Below the pieces are notes generated by a model, which saw only the letters and a program-made list of their open reading frames with translations, was not told where the DNA came from and searched no databases. The translations under genes and the position numbers were made by a program. From Paenibacillus harenae DSM 16969 (GTDB taxonomy: Bacteria; Bacillota; Bacilli; Paenibacillales; Paenibacillaceae), in assembly GCF_000422465.1 (NCBI RefSeq), contig NZ_AULV01000016.1:62001-126000 (forward strand): 64,000 bases of DNA, given 5' to 3'. This document shows, in pieces, positions 27,904-38,300 of this stretch; position 1 is the first letter of the stretch, and every line of letters begins with the position of its first letter.

Positions 27904-29718
27904 TTGACTGGACATCATTGCAGTTATTCAGGTTATCTTTTGGTGCATTTTATCGGGGAACAGCCTGACGGCGAGCAGGTTTATTTCTCCTACAGCGAGG
28001 ACGGCCTTTATTGGAAAGACCTGAACGGGGGCTTGCCGGTTCTGCGTTCCGAGCTGGGGGACAAGGGCGTGAGGGATCCGTTTATCGTGCGCTCGCCCAA
28101 GGAGGATAAGTTTTATCTGATTGCCACGGATCTCCGCATTGCAAACGGAATGGGCTGGTCCGCCGCGTCGACTGCCGGAAGCCGCGACATTATCATATGG
28201 GAATCCGCCGATCTGGTACATTGGTCTTCACCGTGGGCAGTCACGCTTGGCGTACCGGGCGCCGGCTGCGTCTGGGCGCCGGAGGCCATCTATGATGAAG
28301 CCGCGGACGATTTCCTGGTGTTTTGGGCCTCCGCAACGCAGGAACCGCATGAGAAGGAGCGGAAACAAAAAATCTATAGCGCCCGCACCAAGGATTTTCG
28401 CAGCTTTACGGCGCCTGAAAAGTATATTGAACGGGATAACCACATCATTGACACTACGATCATTGCACATAATGGTGCCTACTACCGTTTTTCCAAGGAT
28501 GAAACGACCAAGAATATCCGTGTCGAAAGGGGCACATCGTTGGAAAAAGAATCATTTACCAATCTGCCCGCTCCGGCTTTGGAAGAATTGTTAGGTGTGG
28601 AAGGCCCGCAAATTTACAAGCTGAACGACCGCGAGGAGTGGTGTCTTATTGTGGATCGCTTTGCGGAAGGAAAGGGTTATCTCCCCCTGCTGACCTCCGA
28701 CCTTGAAAGCGGTGAATTCAGGGTTATGCCGGAAGGGACGTTCGATTTGGGAAAAACCAAGAAACGCCACGGCGGAGTCCTCCAAATTACCGCTGCCGAG
28801 AGCAGCCGCCTTCTGGCGGCGTTTGGCGACGGCCATCAGGTGCTGCCCGGGCAATTCGCCGATCCGGACCTTGCGAAGTTCGGCGACCGCTATTACCTTT
28901 ATCCCACAACCGATGGATTCACGGGCTGGTCCGGCACGCAATTCCATGTGTTTTCCTCGGCTGATATGAGGATATGGAATGACGAAGGCGTGATTTTGGA
29001 TCTTGCGACGGAGGATGTGCCTTGGGCTGTCGGCAGCGCATGGGCTCCGGCCATTGCCAGCAAAGACGGTAAATATTACTTTTATTTCTGCGGCAAATTG
29101 ATAAGCGGAGAGAGCGCCATAGGCGTTGCGGTTGCCGAGACTCCGGTTGGCCCGTTTCATGCAGAGCCGCAGCCGCTCATTACGATGGAACAGATGACGC
29201 GTCTCGGTATCGCGATGGGCCAGACCATTGACCCATCCGTCTTTATTGAGGATGACGGTACGGCTTACCTGCTGTTTGGGAATGCACACCCTGCAATCGT
29301 ACAGCTCGGCGAAAATATGGTAACCGTAATTGAGGCTACGATGAAGAATCTTGTCGGCCTGCAAGACTTTCGGGAAGCTGTGACCGTTCTGAGGCGCGGC
29401 GGAAAGTATCACTTCACGTGGTCCTGCGACGATACCGGCAGCGAGGATTATCACGTGAACTATGGCACCGCGGAGCATCTTTTCGGACCGATAACCTATC
29501 ATTACCCGGTTCTAGTCAAAAATAAGGAAAAGGATATGCTCGGCACCGCTCATCATTCCATCCTCCAGGTGCCCGGCACCGATAAGTATTGGATTGCTTA
29601 TCACCGGTTTGTCACGCCGCTGACTCGGTTTACACATGGAAAAGGCTATCATCGCGAAGTCTGCATAGACCCGCTCACCTTCGGTGAAAATGGGCTGATG
29701 CAGCAGGTGCAGCTGTAG
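27904..29718 (+). CDS. Tandem GH43-type glycoside hydrolase
   Basis: Protein of about 604 residues from the TTG at 27904, which lies behind GGGGGG and starts the conserved N-terminus (TGHHCSYSGYLLVHF). The frame is open 42 codons further to a GTG at 27778, but those codons encode no recognisable sequence. Two beta-propeller modules are visible. The first (SEDGLYWKDLNGG, GVRDPFIVR, VWAPEA) is GH43-like with a partial catalytic set. The second, from about residue 315, has all three motifs: Asp in FADPDLAKFGD, Asp in IDPSVFIEDDG, and Glu in DFREAVTVLRRGG. No signal peptide is apparent, so it is cytoplasmic. Arabinanase, arabinofuranosidase or galactosidase are all possible. Confidence 0.85.
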   Translation: MTGHHCSYSGYLLVHFIGEQPDGEQVYFSYSEDGLYWKDLNGGLPVLRSELGDKGVRDPFIVRSPKEDKFYLIATDLRIANGMGWSAASTAGSRDIIIWESADLVHWSSPWAVTLGVPGAGCVWAPEAIYDEAADDFLVFWASATQEPHEKERKQKIYSARTKDFRSFTAPEKYIERDNHIIDTTIIAHNGAYYRFSKDETTKNIRVERGTSLEKESFTNLPAPALEELLGVEGPQIYKLNDREEWCLIVDRFAEGKGYLPLLTSDLESGEFRVMPEGTFDLGKTKKRHGGVLQITAAESSRLLAAFGDGHQVLPGQFADPDLAKFGDRYYLYPTTDGFTGWSGTQFHVFSSADMRIWNDEGVILDLATEDVPWAVGSAWAPAIASKDGKYYFYFCGKLISGESAIGVAVAETPVGPFHAEPQPLITMEQMTRLGIAMGQTIDPSVFIEDDGTAYLLFGNAHPAIVQLGENMVTVIEATMKNLVGLQDFREAVTVLRRGGKYHFTWSCDDTGSEDYHVNYGTAEHLFGPITYHYPVLVKNKEKDMLGTAHHSILQVPGTDKYWIAYHRFVTPLTRFTHGKGYHREVCIDPLTFGENGLMQQVQL

Positions 29719-29855
29719 AGGATGACCGCGTAATGGGGAGGCAAAACGCCTTCCCTACACACGAAACGGCCCGCCATTGTCATCCATACATTTGATCATC
29801 CGCAGGTAATTCTTCATCTAAAAGATGAGTTTTATAAGGCGAAGAGATGATTGGG

Positions 29856-29885
29856 AACGCCACCTTGGTGAAGGTGGCGTTTTTA
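29856..29885 (+). terminator. Rho-independent terminator after tandem GH43 gene
   Basis: Perfect 11-bp stem AACGCCACCTT (29856-29866) with AAGGTGGCGTT (29871-29881), GGTG loop, then TTTT. Confidence 0.9.
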
Positions 29886-30061
29886 CATGATTTGGATTTG
29901 TTATGGTTTTGGTAGAGTTCTAAACAAGCCGTTAGAATCTACCTTCGTAGTTGTCGAAGAGGTTGTTACCGAGAGTTGAGGTGGGGGTGGGCTGCCTGCG
30001 TTGGAGTATCGCCGGCAGCTTGCCGCTAAGAAGAAGGATTTGTAACCGTTTAATAAAAACA

Positions 30062-30094
30062 GCAGTTCAAAGGCTACTTTGGACTGCTTTTTTT
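30062..30094 (+). terminator. Rho-independent terminator upstream of ccdA
   Basis: GCAGTTCAAAG (30062-30072) pairs with CTTTGGACTGC (30077-30087, one G-U), GCTA loop, then seven T. No gene directly precedes it, which suggests a lost gene. Confidence 0.85.
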
Positions 30095-30262
30095 GTATGC
30101 GGGCATTATTTTTCGACGGTTATAAATGCCATTAGGAAGGTTTCTTTTTGCTTGTGCTACAGCTTCGATAACTCATTATCATTTCATAGAAACTGATCAT
30201 TAGAGTGTAGATCATTTGCGCTGAAAAAGTCGTAAACTTGATTAAAGAAAGGAGCTGTTGCC

Positions 30263-30976
30263 GTGTTGGTGGAACAGGTTTTCGCTGGTAGCGTGTTTAT
30301 CGCAGGATTGCTTTCTTTTTTCTCACCGTGCATTTTGCCATTATTGCCTGTGTATGTTGCCCATCTTGGAGGTGTTTCCCCGGGAAGCGACACGAACGCG
30401 GTCAAATGGGGAAGGATGCGTATTCATCCTCATCTGATCGGAAACACATTGTTTTTTATGCTCGGAATATCTTTCGTCTTTGTATTACTCGGTTTCGGAG
30501 CAGGGGCCTTGGGGAGCATTATTAATAACTCCTGGTTTATCGTCTTTTGCGGAGCCGTCGTGGTCGTATTCGGAATCTTTCAAACTGGCGTGGTCAAGCT
30601 GCTCTTTATGCAACGCGAGAAAAAACTGACCCTAGCCATGAATGGGAAGAAGGGTTTTGCTTCGGCATTTTTACTTGGTTTTACGTTCAGCTTCGGCTGG
30701 TCGCCATGTATAGGCCCGATTTTAGCCGCTGTTCTTAGCCTTTCCGCTAGCGAAGGCTCGTCGCTGCAAGGCGGAGGATTTATGCTTATTTATGCGCTTG
30801 GTTTGGCTATTCCATTTCTCGTTCTTTCGATTTTCTCGGATTTGTTGATAGGACGGTTGAGAGTACTTAACAAGCATATGCCTAGAATAAAAATCATTTC
30901 CGGTATCCTGCTCATTGTGATGGGAGTACTGCTTATGACGAATCAATTAAATGACATTGTGATTTTATTCCAATAA
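30263..30976 (+). CDS. ccdA: CcdA-type thiol-disulfide transporter
   Basis: Membrane protein of 237 residues with six membrane segments that carries electrons from cytoplasmic thioredoxin to extracytoplasmic thiol proteins. The two redox Cys are in the conserved half-repeats FFSPCILPLLP (about residue 24) and GWSPCIGPILAAV (about residue 150). The start is GTG at 30263 after AAAGGAG; TTG one codon later is also possible. It is the first gene of an operon with a thioredoxin-like lipoprotein and MsrAB, so its electrons go to extracellular methionine sulfoxide repair rather than cytochrome c maturation (no cytochrome genes are near). Confidence 0.95.
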   Translation: MLVEQVFAGSVFIAGLLSFFSPCILPLLPVYVAHLGGVSPGSDTNAVKWGRMRIHPHLIGNTLFFMLGISFVFVLLGFGAGALGSIINNSWFIVFCGAVVVVFGIFQTGVVKLLFMQREKKLTLAMNGKKGFASAFLLGFTFSFGWSPCIGPILAAVLSLSASEGSSLQGGGFMLIYALGLAIPFLVLSIFSDLLIGRLRVLNKHMPRIKIISGILLIVMGVLLMTNQLNDIVILFQ

Positions 30977-30988
30977 GGAGGGTTTATC

Positions 30989-31531
30989 ATGATTAGTAGT
31001 AAATGGTTGATGTCTTTCGTCTTCTTGCTCTCTCTGGCGGTTCTCTCGGCATGCGGGAATAAGGACACTGTACAGCCGGGTCAGCCCGGAGTGAACAAAG
31101 GACAGGCTGCCCCGATGTTTGAGTTAAAAGATCTGGATGGGAACAAGGTCGATTTGGCCAGTCTTGCCGGTGATAAAGTGTATGTGAAGTACTGGGCTTC
31201 TTGGTGCTCGATCTGTTTGGCCGGGTTGGATGAAATAAATGAATTAGCCGCGCAGGACAATGGTTTCAAGTTGATCACGATTGTAAGTCCGAATTATAGA
31301 GGGGAGCAATCCAGCAAAGATTTTACCCAGTGGTTTAAGGGGCTTCAGGCCGATCAAACGGGCACTAACCTAACGGTTTTGCTGGATGAAGACGGGAAGT
31401 GGGCTCAGAAGTTTGGAGTAAGAGGATATCCTGCCTCGTTTTATATCGGTTCTGATGGCATTCTGGTCAAATCTGTGCCAGGTCACAATTCAAATGATGT
31501 GATAAAGAATAATTTTAAAGGAGTTTCTTAA
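30989..31531 (+). CDS. TlpA/ResA-like thioredoxin lipoprotein
   Basis: Lipid-anchored extracellular redox protein of 180 residues. The signal peptide ends in lipobox LSAC (Cys22), and the redoxin fold carries the active site WASWCSIC (Cys73 and Cys76) and the cis-Pro region GYPASFYI. It would take electrons from CcdA and pass them to MsrAB, which follows 32 bases downstream. This three-part arrangement is known from extracytoplasmic methionine sulfoxide systems in streptococci, where CcdA1, Etrx1 and MsrAB1 form a pathway. Confidence 0.93.
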   Translation: MISSKWLMSFVFLLSLAVLSACGNKDTVQPGQPGVNKGQAAPMFELKDLDGNKVDLASLAGDKVYVKYWASWCSICLAGLDEINELAAQDNGFKLITIVSPNYRGEQSSKDFTQWFKGLQADQTGTNLTVLLDEDGKWAQKFGVRGYPASFYIGSDGILVKSVPGHNSNDVIKNNFKGVS

Positions 31532-31563
31532 TTTATCGCTAAAATAATAGGGGAGGGAAAAAC

Positions 31564-32685
31564 ATGAAAAGATTTCCTTATATCAGTTCTTTACTGCTGT
31601 TATTGTTTATTACAGCTTGCGCCAATCAAAACTTCACTTCTAAATCCTTAGATTCTTCCACCGCGACTACGGCTAAGTCAGAGCCTACGACTACGAGAAC
31701 CGAAAATCCCAATGACAAGATTGATTACTCGAATAGCAAGCTGCAAACGATCTATTTGGCTGGCGGCTGTTTTTGGGGAGTTGAAGCCTACGTTTCTCGT
31801 ATACCTGGCGTACAGGATGTGACTTCGGGATATGCTAACGGGATAGGGGAAAATCCGACTTATATGGATGTCGTTCGGGAAAACCGCAAGTTCGCAGAAA
31901 CGGTTGAGGTCAAATATGATCCGGCACGAATCGAGTTGTCTGATCTGCTGGATCGATTCTTTAAAATCATTAATCCGACCAGCCTGAACAAGCAGGGGAA
32001 CGATGCAGGTATCAGTTACCGTACGGGAATTTATTATGTAAATGATAGCGACGCCGCCGTTATTCACGAAGCGGTAGCGAAAGAACAGAGAAAATATGAT
32101 AAAAAGATCGTAACGGAAGTGCTGCCTTTAACGAACTATTACTTAGCCGAAGAGGAGCATCAGGATTATCTGGTAAAAAATCCGGAAGGCTACTGCCACG
32201 TGGATCTCACCATCCTGGATGAGCCCGTTAAAGTAGACCCTTCATTGTACACTCGTCCAAGCAACGAGGAACTGAAAGCGAAATTAACGGATCTCCAATA
32301 TAACGTAACGGTGCTTGGAGGCGAGGAGATAGCTTTCTCCAATGAATACTGGGATACGTATGATCCTGGCATCTACGTTGATATCGCAACGGGCGAACCT
32401 CTTTTCTCCAGCCGCGATAAGTATGATTCTGGCTGTGGATGGCCTAGCTTCACAAGACCGATTGACCCGGATGTGGTGACTTACGTGAAGGACACCAGCT
32501 TCAACATGGTTCGAACGGCTCTTAAGAGCCGAGTAGGCGGTATTCATTTGGGTCATGTGTTCGATGACGGACCTGTCGAATCGACAGGTAAAAGGTATTG
32601 CATCGATAGCGCATCTATCCGATTTGTTCCACTGGACAACATGCAGCAGGAAGGCTACGGATATTTGCGCGCAGCCGTTGAATAA
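31564..32685 (+). CDS. msrAB: Peptide methionine sulfoxide reductase MsrA-MsrB fusion, lipoprotein
   Basis: Bifunctional extracellular repair enzyme of 373 residues that reduces both the S- and R-forms of methionine sulfoxide in proteins. The lipobox ITAC (Cys19) anchors it outside the membrane. The MsrA domain (about 60-205) has the catalytic motif GGCFWG with Cys69 and HQDYL. The MsrB domain (about 225-370) has SGCGWPSF and the catalytic Cys346 in RYCIDSAS. The zinc-binding CxxC pairs of many MsrB are absent. It forms an operon with CcdA and the thioredoxin-like lipoprotein, and the response regulator starts 20 bases downstream. Confidence 0.96.
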   Translation: MKRFPYISSLLLLLFITACANQNFTSKSLDSSTATTAKSEPTTTRTENPNDKIDYSNSKLQTIYLAGGCFWGVEAYVSRIPGVQDVTSGYANGIGENPTYMDVVRENRKFAETVEVKYDPARIELSDLLDRFFKIINPTSLNKQGNDAGISYRTGIYYVNDSDAAVIHEAVAKEQRKYDKKIVTEVLPLTNYYLAEEEHQDYLVKNPEGYCHVDLTILDEPVKVDPSLYTRPSNEELKAKLTDLQYNVTVLGGEEIAFSNEYWDTYDPGIYVDIATGEPLFSSRDKYDSGCGWPSFTRPIDPDVVTYVKDTSFNMVRTALKSRVGGIHLGHVFDDGPVESTGKRYCIDSASIRFVPLDNMQQEGYGYLRAAVE

Positions 32686-32705
32686 CTATTGAGGGGTATG
32701 AATCC

Positions 32706-33476
32706 ATGTACAAGTTGCTGCTTATCGAGGATGAAGAGCTGGTCAGGAATGGAATCAGACGTTTTGTGCCGTTCGAGAAGTTTAACATCACGGAAATCAT
32801 AGAAGCAGGTAACGGAGAGGAAGGGCTTAGGCTCTTTCTCGCTCATCTTCCCGATATCGTGCTGCTGGATATTAATATACCGAAGATGAACGGATTGGAT
32901 TTTGCGAGAAAAGCCAAAGAGCAGAAGCCTAATGTCAAGATTGCCGTTATCACCGGATACGACTATTATGATTATGCCGTTACCTCCTTAAAAATTGGCA
33001 TCGATGATTATGTTCTAAAACCGGTTTCCAAAGATGACGTGTACGAAGTGCTGCGCAAATTAGTGGAAAAACTTCAAAGCGAGCATCAGCAAATTGAGCT
33101 GCAGAGCTTAATTAGTGATTATAAAACTACGCTGTCAGTAACAGATGAATCCGACAACAAAGCATCTATCGCCCAAATCATCGAGGATAACATAGCAAAT
33201 CCGGATTTCTCTCTGGCCATCCTGGCGGATCGGAAAGGGTTTAGCGCTGGGTACATGAGCGTCCTGTTCAAAAGATTGTTTAATATATCATTCCAAGATT
33301 ATTTGATGGTTGTTCGACTGGAACGTTCCAAGCTTCAACTTCTGATGTCCGAGTTGAAAATATATGAAATTTCATCTGCCGTAGGCTTTGATAACCCCAA
33401 TTATTTCAGCGCCGCCTTCAAGAAAAAATTCGGGGTCTCTCCCCAGCAATACCGGGAAAGGATCAAACAATCGTGA
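32706..33476 (+). CDS. AraC-type response regulator downstream of msrAB
   Basis: Response regulator of 256 residues, compact for this class. The receiver has the acidic pair E8-D9, phospho-acceptor D55 in LLDINIPKMNG, and the conserved Lys in DYVLKPVSK. A short linker leads to an AraC double helix-turn-helix (about residues 155-255) ending VGFDNPNYFSAAFKKKFGVS. It lacks the long middle region of the YesN-like protein at 3249. GTGA overlaps the kinase start, so both are made together. Position after msrAB suggests it controls the redox-repair operon. Confidence 0.94.
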   Translation: MYKLLLIEDEELVRNGIRRFVPFEKFNITEIIEAGNGEEGLRLFLAHLPDIVLLDINIPKMNGLDFARKAKEQKPNVKIAVITGYDYYDYAVTSLKIGIDDYVLKPVSKDDVYEVLRKLVEKLQSEHQQIELQSLISDYKTTLSVTDESDNKASIAQIIEDNIANPDFSLAILADRKGFSAGYMSVLFKRLFNISFQDYLMVVRLERSKLQLLMSELKIYEISSAVGFDNPNYFSAAFKKKFGVSPQQYRERIKQS

Positions 33477-35191
33477 AGCGATTTCTCCGCTCTCTGCAAT
33501 CTAGAATTTCATTCGTTTATATGTTGATCAGCATCGCGACGATAGGTATTATAGGCGCTGTTTTGTATGTCGGAATTTCTCAAGTGGTACTGAATGAATC
33601 CATTCGATCATCCAATATGGCGGTTTCAAAGAGCGGCAACCTAGTTGGAATGTATGTTGATCGCCTGAAGGTATCGTCCACGCTGCTTGCTAATAATCCC
33701 CAGACGATCAAGACCCTTTCCTCTCCGACGAAAGACGGGGCGAAGGAAGAGTTGCAATTCATCAATACGGTGTTGATGTCTGATTCCTACATTAAATCCG
33801 TTGTTGTCATCGGTAAAGATGGTTACGTGTTGTCGAATGAAAATCAACTGAATATGCAGCGTTCTTCTGATATGATGACTGAGCCCTGGTATGTTGAAGC
33901 GATAAACAGTACGAACCCGGCGCTCACTTCTGCCAGGATGCCGAAATTTTCGATGGACAAAGATAAATGGGTCATCTCGATGAGCCAAGAAGTGAAAGAT
34001 GAGAACAACCGCAACCTGGGAGTTGTTTTGCTGGATATCGAATATAAAGGCATCGAGGATTACTTGAACGATTTGGATCTGGGTAGCAAAGGCTTTGCTT
34101 TTATCATTAATAGCAAAGGCGGAATAGTTTATCATAAAGATCCGTCTTATTTCAGTGATCCGGCTAAGCAGGCGCAGCTAATGAAGATCAGCATGTCTAA
34201 GGAAGGACTCGATAAGTCTCAAAATTTGTTGGTGAAAAAAACGCAACTGAAAAATTCCGATTGGACGCTAGTCGGTGTCAGCTCTCTGGATGGATTGGAG
34301 CAAATTCGCAGTCAATTGCTTCGATCTTTCGCTATTGTTGGCGTTGGACTGCTTCTGCTTATAATAACGGTATCCCCTTACATTGCTAAAAGCATTACCC
34401 GGCCGATTCGCCGATTAGAGCAGGCGATGGAGAAGGTGAAGGCTGGCAAATTGGAAGTGACCGTCCCGGAATCCGGAGTGACGGAGGTGCAAGGGCTCGC
34501 ACAACATTTCAATGCGATGGTTTCGGAGATGCGTCGATTGATGCAGGATATCGAGACAAAGGAAAAAACGCTGCACTCCTACGAACTGAGTGTGCTGCAT
34601 AGCCAAATTAATCCTCACTTTTTGTATAATACATTGGATACCATCGTCTGGATGGCGGAATTTAACGAAAGCGATCGCGTCATATCGACGACAAAGGCAT
34701 TAGCTAAGTTTTTCCAATTGTCGTTAAGCGGCGGAAGCGAAATGACAACGATTGAAAATGAAATGAACCATGTCTCCCAATATTTATTTATTCAAAAGGA
34801 GCGTTATGGAGACAAGCTTCATTATCGTATCCGTTTTGATCCGGCTCTGTCCGTCAAGGAGATTCCGAAAATCATTTTGCAGCCTATCGTTGAAAATGCG
34901 ATTTATCATGGCATTCGGGAAAAAGAAGGTTCCGGCTTGCTTGAGATTACGTGCGACTATACGGATGACGGAAACGTAATGTTCGAAGTGAAGGATGACG
35001 GAGTAGGCTTCGATACGGACTTGCGCAAGCAGGCTGGTGACATCGAACAGACATCATCCCTGCCCAGATTGGGCGGTGTCGGCATCAACAACGTAGATGA
35101 ACGCATTAAGCTCTACTTCGGCAAAGAATATGGCGTCACCATACAATCTAGTCCGGGAGCAGGAACAACTGTAACGATTGTGATACCGTGA
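33473..35191 (+). CDS. Sensor histidine kinase, YesM type, of the msrAB operon
   Basis: Membrane kinase of 572 residues. Membrane segments at about residues 13-35 and 280-303 enclose a Cache-type extracellular sensor domain of about 240 residues. A HAMP domain follows, then the His_kinase motif SQINPHFLYNTLDTIVW with His382, and a full GHKL ATPase (QPIVENAIYHG, VKDDGVGFD, GGVGINNVDERI). Start is GTG overlapping the regulator stop. Being in the same run of genes as CcdA, the thioredoxin-like lipoprotein and MsrAB, it may sense an oxidant or an oxidised product outside the cell. Confidence 0.94.
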   Translation: MKRFLRSLQSRISFVYMLISIATIGIIGAVLYVGISQVVLNESIRSSNMAVSKSGNLVGMYVDRLKVSSTLLANNPQTIKTLSSPTKDGAKEELQFINTVLMSDSYIKSVVVIGKDGYVLSNENQLNMQRSSDMMTEPWYVEAINSTNPALTSARMPKFSMDKDKWVISMSQEVKDENNRNLGVVLLDIEYKGIEDYLNDLDLGSKGFAFIINSKGGIVYHKDPSYFSDPAKQAQLMKISMSKEGLDKSQNLLVKKTQLKNSDWTLVGVSSLDGLEQIRSQLLRSFAIVGVGLLLLIITVSPYIAKSITRPIRRLEQAMEKVKAGKLEVTVPESGVTEVQGLAQHFNAMVSEMRRLMQDIETKEKTLHSYELSVLHSQINPHFLYNTLDTIVWMAEFNESDRVISTTKALAKFFQLSLSGGSEMTTIENEMNHVSQYLFIQKERYGDKLHYRIRFDPALSVKEIPKIILQPIVENAIYHGIREKEGSGLLEITCDYTDDGNVMFEVKDDGVGFDTDLRKQAGDIEQTSSLPRLGGVGINNVDERIKLYFGKEYGVTIQSSPGAGTTVTIVIP

Positions 35192-35254
35192 ATCGGGAAG
35201 TCAGTTTCCAATTAACTTCCCCGGTAAACAGCAGCCTTTCTTGAAAATATGGAA

Positions 35255-35290
35255 AACCCTCCGAATCCACTGAATCAGTTTCGGAGGGTT
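35255..35290. terminator. Bidirectional terminator between kinase and glucan synthase
   Basis: AACCCTCCGA (35255-35264) and TCGGAGGGTT (35281-35290) form a perfect 10-bp stem with a 16-base loop between convergent genes. Confidence 0.78.
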
Positions 35291-35324
35291 GTTCGTGATG
35301 ATGCTTGAAGCCGATGGTTCTTGC

Positions 35325-38300
35325 TTACAATCTAACCGTGATGTGATGCTCCGCGCCCTCGTCCGCCAGCTCGATGTAAGCAGCGGGGCCGGCCTTCAGA
35401 GTTTCCGTCTCGCTTGCGTCACGTTGGAAAGACAGATGATACTTCGTGTTGCCGTAACGGTAGGTTACGTTGAAGCCGGGCCATTCGGCAGGAATGCACG
35501 GATTCAAGTAAAGCCGGTTTCCGCGTTTGCGAAGTCCCAGTATCCATTCGATTCCGCTCTGATACATCCATCCCGAAGCTCCGGTATACCAGGTCCAGCC
35601 TGCGTGCCCGTGATGTGGCGACGCTGTGTAGACATCGGCAGCCATGACGTAAGGCTCTCCGAAATATTGCCGAACCTCGTGGTCGGTGCGTGTATGGTTA
35701 ATCGGGTTGAGCATGCGGAACAGTTCGAATGCCTTGTCACCGCGGCCCAGCTTGCTCCAGGCGATAATGCTCCAGATAACCCCGTGCGTATATTGCGCGC
35801 CGTTCTCGCGAATGCCGGGCGGATACCCTTGAATATACCCCGGACTAGGTTCAGTACGATCGAACGGCGGGGTCAGGAGCCTTACGACGGACAACTCGCG
35901 GTCCACCAGCTCGCGGTCGAAGGATTGCATCGCTTGGTAAGCTCGGTCCTCCGGAGCTGCTCCGGAGATGACGGACCACGATTGCGCGATGGAGTCGATC
36001 CGGCATTCATCGTTATAGATGGAGCCCAGCCAGGTACCCGCATCTGTGAAAGCTCTGCGGTACCATTGGCCGTCCCAGGCATGTTCATTGATAGCCGCTG
36101 CCAGACCCTCGCGCGCCTTCTTGTAACGGGCGCCGCGCTCCGCTTCACCGCTCCTTTCCGCACATAAGCCCTCGAACCGCTGCAGCACTTCGCATAGGAA
36201 CCACCCGAGCCAGACGCTCTCGCCGCGCCCTTCATCCCCGACCAGGTTCATGCCGTCGTTCCAATCCCCAACGCCAATGAGCGGGAGTCCATGCTCGCCG
36301 ATCCGCTGCAACGCTTTATCTATGGCCCGGCAGCAATGTTCAAATACCGTGCCTGCTTGGTCGGATCGTACAGTCTCTTCATATCGCTCATGCTCGTCTT
36401 CCTTTAGTATTTCGCTGGTAATGTAAGCAACGCGCTCGTCCAGCACCGTACCGTCACCCGTATGCTCGATATAACGGGAAGCGGAATACGGAAGCCATAA
36501 TAAATCATCGGAGAACAAGGTTCGTATGCCGCGTTCCGTCTCCTCATGCCACCAGTGCTGCACATCGCCCTCTTCATATTGATGGGATGCGTTCAGCAGA
36601 ATCTGCTTTCTCGTAAGCTCGGGTCTTGTATGAAGCAGTGCGAGCGAATCCTGCAATTGATCCCGAAACCCATAAGCCCCTCCGGCCTGATAAAAGGCTG
36701 AACGCGCCCATACGCGGCAGGCGAGCGATTGATAGAGCAGCCAGCCGTTGAGGAGGATATTCGTGTCCCGGGAAGGGGTTTCTACAACAATCTGACCAAG
36801 CGTTAGATTCCAATGGTCCAAGTTCTCCTGCCAAGCCTCATCGCAGCGGGCAGCGTTGCTGTACTGCCGAGCTAAGCCCGCTGCCTCATCTCGCGAAGAG
36901 GCGCAGCCGAGCAGGATGAGCACTTCCGTCTCCTTTCCGGCTTCCAGTGTCAACTTGCGCTGAACGGCGCCGCAACTGGCATGGTGCACATCTGCCCGCC
37001 GGGAAAGGTGGGAGCGGTGCAATGCTGCCGGATGCAATACGCTGCCATTCCTGCCGATGAACTCCAGTTGATCCGACGTCCAGGACAAGTCATCATGGTC
37101 AGCCGCATTCTGCGTGAAGATCCCGAGGAAGGCCGTCGCGTCCCGGAATGTTTCCTGATACCGATTCTGGGCGGTCAATATACAATTCTCCTTATCCCAT
37201 TCGCTGGCAATGAAGGCGGCACTCGATTGTCGCTGCACACCGATGACCCATTCCGCGTAATAGGTAACGGAGATACGTCTGGTCTCGGATGAGTTGTTCC
37301 TCAGTCGGAGCCTCATAATTTTGACGGGATCTTCCGTAGGAACGAAGATAGTCATCGAGTGACGGATGCCCATGCGCTCATGGTCGAAGGTCGTATAGCC
37401 CAGACCATGGGTCACTTCATAAAGTTCTATGTTCTTACCGGCGGCAGGGGTAATGGTCCACTGTGAGCCGGAATCTTCATCCCGGACATAGCCAAGTTCC
37501 GCATGCGGGTCAAGCACCGGATCGTTGGACCACGGCGTAAGTTTGCATTCCCGGCTGTTTCGCCAGAACGTATATCCGGTGCCAAGCTCGGATACAAGCG
37601 TGCCGAAGCCGGGATTGGCAAGAACATTGATCCACGGCGCAGGCAGATGCTTGCCGTCCTCGATCGATAGCTTGTACTGCTTTCCGTCAGCGGTGAATCC
37701 GCCCCAGCCGTTATAGAACAGAACGTCATCGGCCTTGGGAGACGATGGCCGAGATTGGCCTCCTGCCGGAAGAAGTGTTGATTCAGCCTCCGATTGCGAC
37801 GGTTTCGGCCACTTGATCACGTTGTCGCGACGCTGCAGCCGCAGCTGGCCGGCCAAATTCGGCCCGCCGGCCCGCAGCGTTACGCGCGCGACAGCCATAA
37901 GAAGCGTGTGCTCTTCCTCGCTTAGCCGGTTGATCGGAACGACATGTATGCCGGCGGGACCCGCACCGAACCGGTCTACGCCATGCTCTACCGCGCGGTT
38001 CAGCGCGTCCTGCAAATTCTGCTGGTAGCCGCCGGTTGACATGTTCAGAAGGACAAGGTCGAACCGGAGGCCGAGCCTCCTTAAATATTCATGGCCTGTG
38101 AGCAGCTTCATAATAAAAGACAAATGAGCGGGATTGTCGATCTGAACGAGGATAATCGATCTGTCCCCGGATATGCCGAACGGCCATAAACCCGGCTGTC
38201 CCTTCGAATTCGCCGCAATCCGCTTGCTGCGGTCGGAGCTTAAGGGCGGCGTATACAGAATCTGGGAGGCGAGCCTCTGGAAGGCGTTAACGTCCGACCG

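Larger units (their letters stand above)
29719..30262. other. Intergenic region without a gene
   Basis: No supported gene. It contains two terminators (29856 and 30062), a short tail-like frame ending RRQLAAKKKDL at about 30045 that may be a gene remnant, and a TGATC-N11-GATCA dyad (30194-30214) before the ccdA gene. Confidence 0.5.

Noticed and set aside
30194..30214. TGATC-N11-GATCA dyad before ccdA as operator
   Set aside because: Half-sites are only five bases and no second copy was found near the kinase or msrAB; recorded only as part of the intergenic region.
35289..36167. 292-codon plus-strand frame opposite the glucan synthase C-terminus
   Set aside because: Antisense shadow of the GH94 domain; no similarity and it begins within the terminator.
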